Below, one piece after another: positions 1 through 7,004 of a stretch of DNA of 10,647 nucleotides (its first letter is position 1; every line of letters starts with the position of its first letter). The position numbers were made by a program, and so were the translations under genes. The stretch covers positions 1-10,647 of the forward strand of contig CANQVW010000162.1 of assembly GCA_947627395.1 (NCBI GenBank), given 5' to 3'. This DNA comes from an uncultured Bacilli bacterium (GTDB lineage: Bacteria; Bacillota_I; Bacilli_A; ML615J-28; CAG-698). The notes below the pieces were generated by a model, which saw only the letters and a program-made list of their open reading frames with translations, ran no database searches and was not told where the DNA came from.

Positions 1-77
1 CAAGAAATGATTTAGGTAGACCAACAACAACACCTATTCAAAATAAGAATGATTTTATGAGTTATATAAGAAAATAA
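1..77 (+). CDS. 3' end of an unidentified gene
   Basis: A reading frame enters from the left edge in frame 3 and runs 24 codons to a TAA at 75-77; the visible tail includes GRPTTTPIQNK and ends MSYIRK. It is the only + strand reading followed at the right distance by a strong intrinsic terminator (99-145), which supports a real gene end. The tail is polar and basic with no membrane segment. I do not recognise the family. A transposase is possible given the IS remnant just downstream, but nothing in the visible residues proves it. Confidence 0.4.
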   Translation, partial: RNDLGRPTTTPIQNKNDFMSYIRK

Positions 78-98
78 ATATTTTACAATACTAAATCT

Positions 99-145
99 AA
101 AAGGACTATCTCATGTAAAAATTATTGATATGAAATAGTCCTTTT
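99..145 (+). terminator. Rho-independent terminator, probably bidirectional
   Basis: Arms 99-113 and 131-145 pair over 15 positions with one mismatch (core AAAAGGACTAT against ATAGTCCTTTT) around a 17-nt loop, and a T run follows at 142-147. It lies 21 bases after the stop of the + strand gene ending at 77 and most likely terminates it. The left arm also gives four T's on the minus strand, so it could catch leftward read-through. Hairpins of this style also occur near insertion sequence ends, so an IS origin is an alternative. Confidence 0.7.
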
Positions 146-318
146 TTAATTTTATCAAACTATTATTAAAGTTTAACTCCTTTTTATAACTTCTAGAATA
201 TATTTTCTTTAAAATCACTATTATAATTAATATAATGTATAGTATTATTTCTTTGAAATACTATTTCTTACTTCATCTATAGTATATAATCAAGTAGAAA
301 AAAAGAAACATAAAATTT

Positions 319-432
319 TGTGGACTCGTAGAAATAACAATTAAGAAAATAAAAATCAATGCATATTCATTCTATGATGAAGAACTATTATTAAGTATAT
401 TAGGGATAGTAAATAAAATAGGATTGATTTAA
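319..432 (+). pseudogene. Possible IS66 first-ORF (TnpA) C-terminal remnant
   Basis: One frame is open from about 319 to a TAA at 430-432 and includes the peptide YSFYDEELLLSILGIVNKI. Its place just before a decayed TnpB, overlapping it by a few bases, is where the small TnpA reading frame of IS66-family elements belongs, and a DEELL-type C-terminal helix suits those proteins. There is no start codon or N-terminal helix-turn-helix, and the frame is closed upstream, so only a fragment remains. The assignment rests mainly on position; by itself the peptide is not diagnostic. Confidence 0.35.
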
Positions 433-622
433 TAACCATAGAAGCATGTGGATATACAGATTTAAGAAAAGGAATAAATGGATATATTTAGTAGATAGTC
501 ATTTAAAGTTAGATTCATTTGAAAATTCATTATTTCTATTTTGTAATAAAGATAAAAAGTTATTATTAAATGGATTAAAACTTGAATCAAGCATTAAAAA
601 GGTGGTAACTATAAAAACTTAG
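426..622 (+). mobile_element. Decayed IS66-family element, frameshifted TnpB
   Basis: The first part (426-491) reads ACGYTDLRKGINGYI and then hits a TAG. The CGYTDLRKGI motif is the hallmark N-terminal motif of IS66 TnpB (the IS66 Orf2 family). After a shift of reading frame the match resumes at 491-622 with KLDSFENSLFLFCNKDKK, equivalent to the TnpB region usually written as LDPFSNSLFLFC, and ends at a TAG at 620-622. The gene is therefore broken by a frameshift and an in-frame stop and has lost the segment between the two motifs. No IS66 TnpC transposase or inverted repeats are visible, so this is a dead fragment. It marks the edge of the glycan locus and hints at past IS activity there. 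Confidence 0.72.
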
Positions 623-672
623 ATAAAAATATACTAAATAGTAAAACAATAGTTTTTACATTAATAGTATAT
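622..672 (-). terminator. AT-rich hairpin after the operon's last gene
   Basis: On the minus strand, 9 bases after the Fe-ADH stop codon, an 8-bp outer stem (665-672 with 629-636, ATATACTA against TAGTATAT) encloses a 6-bp inner stem (654-659 with 641-646, GTAAAA against TTTTAC). A run of five T's follows on the transcript. The position and T tract fit an intrinsic terminator for the leftward operon. The stem is nearly all A-U and so weak, and such pairings arise easily by chance at this base composition. Confidence 0.45.
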
Positions 673-680
673 CTTCTTAT

Positions 681-1865
681 TTAATTATTAGCATTCATTA
701 AAATATTATAAACATCACTACTATTTAAAGTGATGATAGAGCCTATAGTTCTTTTATCATCATTAGTTATTTTTAAAGAAACAGTTTTAATATCATCATT
801 TGTTAATTTAAGTCCTAATTCTTTTAAATTAATTGGCATGTTTAATTTCTTAAAAAATAATTCAAGATTATTAATAGTTATTTTTAAAACATCTATTAAT
901 TTTTCATCATATAAGTTAAATAGTTTTTTCCCTAAATCTATAAAACGTTGTGGATTTTGAATGCTAACGTATCTTGCCCAACTTGCCCATATTGCTGAGA
1001 GTCCTGCACCATGCGCTACGTCATATAATGCTGAAAGATCATGTTCAATTTGATGACAAGCCCAATCTCCTTTATTATCATTTCCTAAGGCCATAAGTCC
1101 GTTATGTGAAACAGATGATGCCCACATAATATTGGCTCTTGCATCATAATCATTTAAATTATTTTGTAATTTTAATCCATTTTCCATAACGGTTTTTAAT
1201 AATGCTATTGAAAAATTGTCAGTCAACTCAAGTGATTGTCCAATATGAAACCACCTTTCAAGAGTATGCATGATAATATCAACAATACCACAATTTGTAA
1301 CATATATGGGAACTGAAAGTGTTAATTCTGGATTTAATATAGCAAAAACTGGTTTACAGTATTTGCTGCTACATCCTCTCTTCATAGGTATTCCATCATC
1401 ATTTGTTAAAACAGCTGTATCACTCATTTCACTTCCAGAAGCAGCATTGGTTAGTATTACACCTACAGGATAAGAGCCATTCACTTTTTTTAATCCCATG
1501 TAATAATCCCAAATATCTCCTTCATTTGCAAGGCCATATCCAATAGCTTTTGCTGTATCAATAACAGATCCTCCACCAATTGCCAAAATAAAATCGACAT
1601 CTTCATTTTTGGCTAGCAAAATTCCCTTTCGAACTAAAGAAACTCTGGGATTAGCAATTACTCCTCCAAGTTTTACAACTTCAATTTTATTTTCAGTTAT
1701 TTTTTCTTCAATTTTCTTCAATAAACCATTAGTTTCAATGATGCGTTGACCAAAACATATTAAAACTTTTTTAACATTATATTTTTTTAATATAATTCCA
1801 ATATCATTCTCACTATTTTTTCCAAAATAAATTTGAGTAGGTAAATACAACTCTGAGATACTCAT
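681..1865 (-). CDS. Iron-type (group III) alcohol dehydrogenase, BdhA-like
   Basis: This 394-residue protein is a full-length cytosolic Fe-ADH that should reduce an aldehyde or ketone to an alcohol with NAD(P)H. It has the nucleotide-binding GGGSVIDTAKAIG motif at about 97-109 and all four metal ligands expected for the family: D196 and H200 (in VDIIMHTLE), H271 (CHQIEHDL) and H285 (DVAHGAGL). Sequence flow throughout matches clostridial butanol dehydrogenases (ANPR near 71, GSEM near 144, DDYDARAN-like near 238). The ATG is preceded by AAAGGG about 11 bases upstream. It is the last gene of the locus, 59 bases after the cytidylyltransferase fusion. Butanol production is unlikely here; context suggests it reduces an aldehyde or ketone made by the adjacent aldolase and ThDP enzyme, much as Fe-ADHs reduce phosphonoacetaldehyde in phosphonate loci. 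The substrate cannot be read from sequence. Confidence 0.93.
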   Translation of the reverse strand: MSISELYLPTQIYFGKNSENDIGIILKKYNVKKVLICFGQRIIETNGLLKKIEEKITENKIEVVKLGGVIANPRVSLVRKGILLAKNEDVDFILAIGGGSVIDTAKAIGYGLANEGDIWDYYMGLKKVNGSYPVGVILTNAASGSEMSDTAVLTNDDGIPMKRGCSSKYCKPVFAILNPELTLSVPIYVTNCGIVDIIMHTLERWFHIGQSLELTDNFSIALLKTVMENGLKLQNNLNDYDARANIMWASSVSHNGLMALGNDNKGDWACHQIEHDLSALYDVAHGAGLSAIWASWARYVSIQNPQRFIDLGKKLFNLYDEKLIDVLKITINNLELFFKKLNMPINLKELGLKLTNDDIKTVSLKITNDDKRTIGSIITLNSSDVYNILMNANN

Positions 1866-1924
1866 AAAATTCTAAACCCTTTCATTGTTTTAATTTATTA
1901 GCATAATGAAATAACAAACAATTA

Positions 1925-3229
1925 TTAAATTTTTATATTTTTTGTTGAAAATAAATTCATTATTTTTGATATACATATAGAAATGTCATTTTCTATATAT
2001 TCAAATGATTGATTAATTTGTAATGCATGTACAAATGCGGCAATTTGATATCTAATTCCTTCTCCATTTAATTGATAAAAATATTTTTTATTTTGTGATG
2101 AATCTTCATATCTAATTTCAAAATAATCTGTTTTCCACCATGGAGCTGGAATATAAATATATCCTTCTGTACCTGAAATTATCATTTCACCTTCTGATTT
2201 TATTTTATTACTGACTTTAATAGCTGCAACACTATGTTCATATAAGAAATTTATTTTAGTAAAATCTAATTTATTAGTGTTTGAAGTTATTATATCAATA
2301 CTTTTATAATTTGTTCCCAAAATTTGTAAGACCGGTAATAAAGTTGTTGGTCCCCATCGATAAATGCTATTCCAATTTACACTCCCCTCTTGTCGATCTA
2401 AACTTGTACACGTTGCATCTAATGAAACAACATTTCCTATTTTACCAGTTTTAACTAAAAGCAGCATTCTATTATAGGCTGTGACATATGCTGTTTTTAT
2501 ATTTTCTTGTAGCAAACATTTATTCTTTTTAGCTAAAGAAAACAATTCTTTTGTTTCGTTAGAATCTAATGTAATTGGAGATTCACACATTACATTTTTT
2601 TTATTTTCTAAGGCTCGTTTTACTAATCGATATCTTTCTAAAGGATTTGAGTAGATATAAACACTATCAACTTGTTTTAATAATTCTTCAAAGTCATCTG
2701 TATAGTACTTTATATTTAATTTGTTTTTATATAAATTTACATTATTTGTACAAATACCAACAATCTCAACGCCATTAACAAAAAAACATTCTTTAGCAAA
2801 TTTTATTAAATAAGATGAATCACCAACTAATCCAAGTTTAATTTTTGATTTTTCATCTCTTATTTGAGAGCTTGAAATACCTTTAGTTCTTTCTAAATAA
2901 ATTACTTTACAAAATTCATTTAAATAATCAAATTTACCTTTCCAATCGGATCCTATAGCAAATATATCAATATTATATTTTTTAATATCATCAATTTTTT
3001 GACCTTCATATTCTTCAACTATAATTTCATCAGCAATTCCAAGCGCACGAACAGCTTCAATTCTTTCAATTAGTGTTTGTTGAACATTTATCTTTCCCCT
3101 ACTTTTATCATAATCATCAGCCGTTACACCAACGATTAAATAATTTCCAAGAGCTTTTGCTCTTTCAAGTAATCGAATGTGTCCAATATGAAGCAAATCA
3201 AAAGTTCCATATGTTATAACTTTTATCAT
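1925..3229 (-). CDS. TagD-like cytidylyltransferase fused to Gfo/Idh/MocA-type oxidoreductase domain
   Basis: A 434-residue two-domain protein. Residues 1-125 are a glycerol-3-phosphate cytidylyltransferase-like nucleotidyltransferase: ITYGTFDLLHIGH with the HxGH signature at 14-17, a GSDWKGKFD segment near 93-101, and RTKGISSSQI at 114-123, matching the TagD RTEGIST motif. Such enzymes join CTP to a polyol or alcohol phosphate to give a CDP-alcohol. Residues about 129-434 follow the Gfo/Idh/MocA plan: a Rossmann start (KLGLVGDSS), CESP at 215-218 where the family normally has EKP, and a C-terminal GEGIRYQIAAFVHAL segment. The family's catalytic Asp/His helix is not evident (WGPTTLLPVL near 292-300), so this half may be catalytically altered. 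I chose the ATG at 3229, not the one 30 bases upstream: TagD proteins begin at this point, an AGGA lies 8-9 bases before it, and the longer form would overlap the preceding gene. The gap to the ThDP enzyme gene is 10 bases. Confidence 0.88.
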   Translation of the reverse strand: MIKVITYGTFDLLHIGHIRLLERAKALGNYLIVGVTADDYDKSRGKINVQQTLIERIEAVRALGIADEIIVEEYEGQKIDDIKKYNIDIFAIGSDWKGKFDYLNEFCKVIYLERTKGISSSQIRDEKSKIKLGLVGDSSYLIKFAKECFFVNGVEIVGICTNNVNLYKNKLNIKYYTDDFEELLKQVDSVYIYSNPLERYRLVKRALENKKNVMCESPITLDSNETKELFSLAKKNKCLLQENIKTAYVTAYNRMLLLVKTGKIGNVVSLDATCTSLDRQEGSVNWNSIYRWGPTTLLPVLQILGTNYKSIDIITSNTNKLDFTKINFLYEHSVAAIKVSNKIKSEGEMIISGTEGYIYIPAPWWKTDYFEIRYEDSSQNKKYFYQLNGEGIRYQIAAFVHALQINQSFEYIENDISICISKIMNLFSTKNIKI

Positions 3230-3239
3230 AATTGTATTC

Positions 3240-4844
3240 CTAAATATTTTCTGGAACAACTACTTCTATTAAGGTAGGTTCGTTTTTAATTTTAATTTTT
3301 TTTATATCATCAATATTTAATATCTTTTGATATTTAAAATCAAAGGCAAAGGCAATTTTTTCAAAATTTGCAGAACGATATCCTGATGTTTCTGTCGTCG
3401 TAAAATAGTTACCATTAAAAATTTTCTTTTGAAATTCCATTATGTCTCCTAGACAATGGTTGTTCATAACAATAACATTGATGGGAATTCTTTCTCTACT
3501 TATAAATTCCATTTCTTGTATATTCATCATAATTCCACCATCTCCATTAATGCATATTACAGGTCTTTTTATTGCATAATAAACTCCTATTGATGCAGGA
3601 AGTGAATATCCCATAGACACAAGTCCTGAAGATTGAAATAATCTTTGATTTTCTTTAAATTGAAAATCAGACATCACCCATCTTCTATGACTGCCTACAT
3701 CAACTGTTATAAAACTATCTTGCGGAACTATTTTACTTAATTCATTCATAAATAAAGCTGCAATTTTATTTTTGCTTTCTCTTTTTGCTTGTGCTTTTTT
3801 TAAATTTAGACAATACTGTAACCAATCTTTATTTTTTTCCTTAATAAAATCTAATTTTTCTATTAATTGAGGAATTAAATATTTTAAGTCAGCGCAAATT
3901 TTAATTTCATTATGTAATTCAACATCTAATTCTTCTTTATCTACATCAATTCGAATAATAATTGCATTTTCACCAAATTTGATTCTATTATTACATACCT
4001 GTTTAAAATTTAATCTTGCACCAAATGTGATGAATAAATCACATTCTTGTACAACTTGATTCGCCGATATGTCTCCATCTATACCTATATACCCAATTTT
4101 ATTAATATGATTTGTATATAAATCAAAGGCAACTAAGGTCGTCAAAATTGGAATATTACATTTTTTAGATAGTGTTAATATTTCATTTTCTAATTGTGCT
4201 TGTTTAATTCCATTACCTACTAAAAGTGCAGGTTTTAAAGATTTATTGATTCGTGAAATAATTAAATTAACTTCATTTAAATAGCTATATTTATCTGGTG
4301 TTACAAAATGAATTAATTCTTCCTCATTAATTTCTGCGCGTTGAATATCACTTGGTATATCTAATAAAACGGGACCTGGTCTTCCATTTAAAGCAGTATA
4401 AAATGCCTTTTCAAGATAATATGCTATATCATTTTTATTAATTACCATAATACTTATTTTTGTTATTGGCTTAACAATATTGACAATATCAATTTCTTGT
4501 GATGTTAATTGTCGAATATTTTTTTCTTTTTTTAAAGATGAATAGTCTTTATCCCCAACAATAAATAGTGTAGGAATAGAATCGCAGAATGCATTTGCTA
4601 TTCCTGTAACTAAATTCGTTCCACCAGGTCCTGAGGTAGTGTATGCAATACCAATTTTATGAGTTGCTTGAGCATAACCACATACAGCAAATGATTCTGC
4701 TTGCTCATGATAAAGTAAATGGGTTTTAATTTTAGATGTTGATAATGAATTCATTAAATGACCACACCCAACACCTGGATATCCAAATATATCAGTTACA
4801 TTGTTTTCTTCAAAGAATTTAATTATATAATCAGATACTTTCAT
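3240..4844 (-). CDS. ThDP-dependent acetolactate synthase-like enzyme
   Basis: A 534-residue, full-length three-domain enzyme of the acetolactate synthase/pyruvate oxidase superfamily. The N-terminal pyrimidine-binding domain carries the catalytic glutamate in HEQ (E47) and a TSGPGGTNLVTGIANAF stretch near 70-86. The C-terminal domain has the ThDP/Mg signature starting GDGG at 434 and closing with NN at 461-462, preceded by SMGYSLPASIG. It should decarboxylate a 2-oxo acid and either release an aldehyde or add the acyl unit to a carbonyl. The ATG is preceded by AAGAAGGAAAG 2 bases away and overlaps the aldolase gene end by 14 bases, implying translational coupling. No regulatory subunit gene and no other branched-chain amino acid genes are nearby, so housekeeping acetolactate synthesis is unlikely. 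In glycan loci, relatives act as phosphonopyruvate decarboxylases or branched-sugar enzymes (YerE type). Which applies here is unknown. Confidence 0.88.
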   Translation of the reverse strand: MKVSDYIIKFFEENNVTDIFGYPGVGCGHLMNSLSTSKIKTHLLYHEQAESFAVCGYAQATHKIGIAYTTSGPGGTNLVTGIANAFCDSIPTLFIVGDKDYSSLKKEKNIRQLTSQEIDIVNIVKPITKISIMVINKNDIAYYLEKAFYTALNGRPGPVLLDIPSDIQRAEINEEELIHFVTPDKYSYLNEVNLIISRINKSLKPALLVGNGIKQAQLENEILTLSKKCNIPILTTLVAFDLYTNHINKIGYIGIDGDISANQVVQECDLFITFGARLNFKQVCNNRIKFGENAIIIRIDVDKEELDVELHNEIKICADLKYLIPQLIEKLDFIKEKNKDWLQYCLNLKKAQAKRESKNKIAALFMNELSKIVPQDSFITVDVGSHRRWVMSDFQFKENQRLFQSSGLVSMGYSLPASIGVYYAIKRPVICINGDGGIMMNIQEMEFISRERIPINVIVMNNHCLGDIMEFQKKIFNGNYFTTTETSGYRSANFEKIAFAFDFKYQKILNIDDIKKIKIKNEPTLIEVVVPENI

Positions 4845-5847
4845 TGCTTTCCTTCTTTATTTTTAATAATCTTTCTTCAATAAAATCATGGTTACATACT
4901 ATTTTTTCTTCATCACTTAAGGTATCTAAAAATTTTTTAAAAAGAGTTATTCCTTTTTTGTTTTCTTGAAAATAAGTGGCAAAATTAGGATTACAATCGT
5001 ACACTGATGAAAGATAATAGTATAATGAATATCCCCAAATATTATTCTCTTTGTTGAATTTTAAGATGACTTTTTCAATAATTGAAATTAAATTACTGAT
5101 TTTATATTTTGTCTGATACCTTTCATTTAAATATTGCAAAATAATTTCTGTATTTAAGTTTCCTGCTCCGCGCCCCATTCCAAATAATGATGAATCAAAA
5201 CACAATTCATGTTCTAACTTGAGTGATAAAATCGCTTGAGCACAGGAAATAGCTTGCATTTTGTTGTTATGACCATGGTAGCCAATTTTAATGCTTTTGT
5301 CTAAATACGTATCAGCTAATTGAATATATTTTATTATTTGTTCACTATTTAATGCTCCCCAAGTATCTACTACGTAAACTGCATATGGTTTAATTTCATT
5401 AGATAGTTTCAACAAATATATCCATTCATCCTCATTATATTGTTCTACTCTTGATGGTTGTACTGTAATTTTGTAACCTTTTTCAATGACTTTTTTTATA
5501 TAATCAAAATGTTCATGAATTAGTCTTTTCCAAATACATATACGAATTAGATCTACTTTTGTATCCTTGGCATCACACAATTTATCAAGAGGATAAGGAT
5601 TAAATGCTTCAATCATTGTTGAATAAATGATTTCTTTCTTTTTATTTTCTAATAATTTATCAACTTGATTCATATATTGAAATATAGTTCTATTCTCATT
5701 GAAGGTTTCATATCTCATGAATCCCAGTTCAATAATATCTATTTTTGAATTTTCTAATTCATTGATTATTTCTTCTATTTCTTTCTTACCAAAAGTCCAA
5801 TTATTGGCATAACCCCCATCTCTTAAGGTACAATCTAAAATTTTCAT
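4831..5847 (-). CDS. DRE-TIM (HMGL-like) aldolase, 4-hydroxy-2-oxovalerate aldolase family
   Basis: A 338-residue DRE-TIM metalloenzyme that probably forms or cleaves a C-C bond between pyruvate (or another oxo acid) and an aldehyde. The N-terminus reads MKILDCTLRDGGYANNW, with the RDGG metal and catalytic motif at 9-12. HGH at 191-193 (in IGYHGHNN) supplies the two metal-binding histidines, and VDTWGAL near 160-166 and GMGRGAGN at 223-230 are typical of the DmpG-like subgroup. I chose the ATG at 5847 over a GTG at 5862: the protein then begins exactly at the first barrel strand, and a GAGG lies 9 bases upstream, while the GTG lies next to that ribosome site. The gene leads the compact four-gene module and overlaps the ThDP enzyme gene. 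No acylating aldehyde dehydrogenase (DmpF type) is present, arguing against aromatic catabolism. A truncated paralogue lies at 8662-9807. Confidence 0.88.
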   Translation of the reverse strand: MKILDCTLRDGGYANNWTFGKKEIEEIINELENSKIDIIELGFMRYETFNENRTIFQYMNQVDKLLENKKKEIIYSTMIEAFNPYPLDKLCDAKDTKVDLIRICIWKRLIHEHFDYIKKVIEKGYKITVQPSRVEQYNEDEWIYLLKLSNEIKPYAVYVVDTWGALNSEQIIKYIQLADTYLDKSIKIGYHGHNNKMQAISCAQAILSLKLEHELCFDSSLFGMGRGAGNLNTEIILQYLNERYQTKYKISNLISIIEKVILKFNKENNIWGYSLYYYLSSVYDCNPNFATYFQENKKGITLFKKFLDTLSDEEKIVCNHDFIEERLLKIKKESNESI

Positions 5848-5904
5848 ATTATGCTGCCTCACATTTTATTTTAATAATTTGTATAAATCTATTAAATTAT
5901 ATTT

Positions 5905-6024
5905 TCATCTAACTAGCAGTGTGTGTAATAGAATTTTTAAATTACTATTTGGAACAAAAATTGTATTAAATTTCAGTGCTATTCTATCTACTAAATCATA
6001 ATCAATAGTATTTCTATTAAAATA
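5905..6024 (-). pseudogene. Possible 3' relic of a lost gene
   Basis: The 205-base gap between the LicD and aldolase genes has one minus-strand frame open for 39 codons, with no start codon and a TGA at 5905-5907. The conceptual peptide (for example DYDLVDRIALKFNTIFVP, ending HTLLVR) looks like an ordinary protein C-terminus. At this base composition a 39-codon open frame can occur by chance, and I recognise no family. It is listed because two other gaps in the locus also carry gene tails. Otherwise the gap holds only the aldolase ribosome site. Confidence 0.22.
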
Positions 6025-6052
6025 TTAACCTGAACTTTTTAAATTTTAAAAT

Positions 6053-6904
6053 TTATTTATCTAATGATTTAATTTTGTAATTTCCTAAGTCAAAACGTAT
6101 ATTATGTTGTCTACGTTCTGAAATAGGTGGTAATTTCATATAGTCACCATACATTTCATTTAAAATTAAATCATATTGTTTTGAAATTGGAAATTTTACT
6201 CCTTCAAATTCAGTATATATTATTTCTTTAAAATAACTTATTTTTTTTAACTCTTTTTTATAAGAATAGGCTCCTCCCCACTCAATACAATATTTGCAAT
6301 TTGTTAAATGATTATATTTAATCATTTCTTTTGAAAACATTCTTTTTATTTTATTAGTTGAAAAGGGTAAATATATTATTTTTAATATGAAATACAATAT
6401 TTTACCTATCAGTTTTTCAAATTTATTTTTATGAATTAATACTTTGCAATTGCATCTAACTAACAATATTTTTTTCATTGATAATATTTTTATTTTTTGG
6501 AACCATCTTTTAACTTTATTATTCGAAACTTTATCAAATGGAAAAATATCAATATAAACTCCTTTACTAACGTTGCTATTTAGGGAACTTTCTTCTAATA
6601 ATTCAGTTCCATTAATTTTTAATTTAGAAAATGGTAATGGAGAATTGTCATTATCCCAATTATATAATTTGTATTCTTTGTTAATTTCAGCATTACACAC
6701 TTTTAAAAATAATTCATAATCCTCTCTCATCATTATTACATCAATATCATCATCCCATGGAATGAACCCTTTATGTCTAACTGCACCTAAAAGTGTGCCG
6801 CCAGATAAAAAATATTTAATTGAATATTTTTTACAAATTCTATCTAATTCAATTAGTAAATCTAGTTCTGCTAATTGTAGCATTCTTAAATTTGTTGTAT
6901 TCAT
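6053..6904 (-). CDS. LicD-family phosphotransferase
   Basis: A 283-residue LicD protein. The family transfers a phospho-alcohol from a CDP donor (phosphocholine by bacterial LicD, ribitol phosphate by the related fukutin group) onto a glycan. The N-terminal signature is complete: GGTLLGAVRHKG at 35-46 followed by IPWDDDIDV at 49-57, with the acidic triad D51-D53 expected to bind metal and nucleotide. YIDIFPFD at 117-124 and YGDYMKLPP near 252-260 with RRQHN at 264-268 are also typical. A lysine-rich middle part (about 125-195) contains a hydrophobic stretch near 167-182 that may contact the membrane. CxC (151-153) and CxxC (203-206) pairs are present. The ATG has AAGGGA about 15 bases upstream, a long spacing, so translation may be modest. 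The neighbouring cytidylyltransferase is the likely source of its donor; the alcohol and acceptor are unknown. Confidence 0.9.
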   Translation of the reverse strand: MNTTNLRMLQLAELDLLIELDRICKKYSIKYFLSGGTLLGAVRHKGFIPWDDDIDVIMMREDYELFLKVCNAEINKEYKLYNWDNDNSPLPFSKLKINGTELLEESSLNSNVSKGVYIDIFPFDKVSNNKVKRWFQKIKILSMKKILLVRCNCKVLIHKNKFEKLIGKILYFILKIIYLPFSTNKIKRMFSKEMIKYNHLTNCKYCIEWGGAYSYKKELKKISYFKEIIYTEFEGVKFPISKQYDLILNEMYGDYMKLPPISERRQHNIRFDLGNYKIKSLDK

Positions 6905-7004
6905 AATGTTAAAATCATTCCCTTCACGTATGTTTTATATTATTTAATAATTATTATATTTAATTAAATAAATTGTTTATTGTAATAATACGTTTTATAT
7001 ATTA

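Noticed and set aside
239..264. Hairpin with 8-bp arms (ATAGTATT / AATACTAT)
   Set aside because: All but one pair per arm are A-T, no T run follows on either strand, and no gene end is adjacent, so it is probably chance.
730..960. Plus-strand open frames at 730-960, 1270-1473, 2575-2778, 6762-6947, 7738-7947 and 10330-10554
   Set aside because: All lie mostly or wholly opposite well-supported minus-strand genes with clear motifs. Their products are low-complexity Phe/Leu/Ile/Ser-rich strings, and I recognise no domain in them.
3230..3259. Longer start for the cytidylyltransferase fusion at 3259
   Set aside because: It would overlap the ThDP enzyme gene's end and add ten residues not present in TagD relatives. 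The ATG at 3229 has a good AGGA site at proper spacing.
681..4844. Phosphonate (hydroxyethylphosphonate) biosynthesis as the function of the module
   Set aside because: The Fe-ADH, ThDP enzyme and cytidylyltransferase would fit, but no PEP mutase (EDKx8NS) is in the window. The ThDP enzyme is full-length acetolactate synthase-like (534 residues), whereas phosphonopyruvate decarboxylases are about 380. It stays possible only if a PEP mutase lies upstream.
3240..5847. Housekeeping acetolactate synthase (ilvB) or meta-cleavage aromatic catabolism (dmpG)
   Set aside because: There is no ilvN, ilvC or leu gene, and no acylating aldehyde dehydrogenase or hydratase. All neighbours are surface-glycan genes.
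6905..7004. Internal promoter between the deacetylase and LicD genes (TATAAT-like boxes)
   Set aside because: TATAAT-like strings are expected by chance in this almost pure A+T spacer, and I see no convincing -35 box at the right distance. A weak repeated ATATAAAAC near 6927-6940 and 6990-7000 is also within chance.
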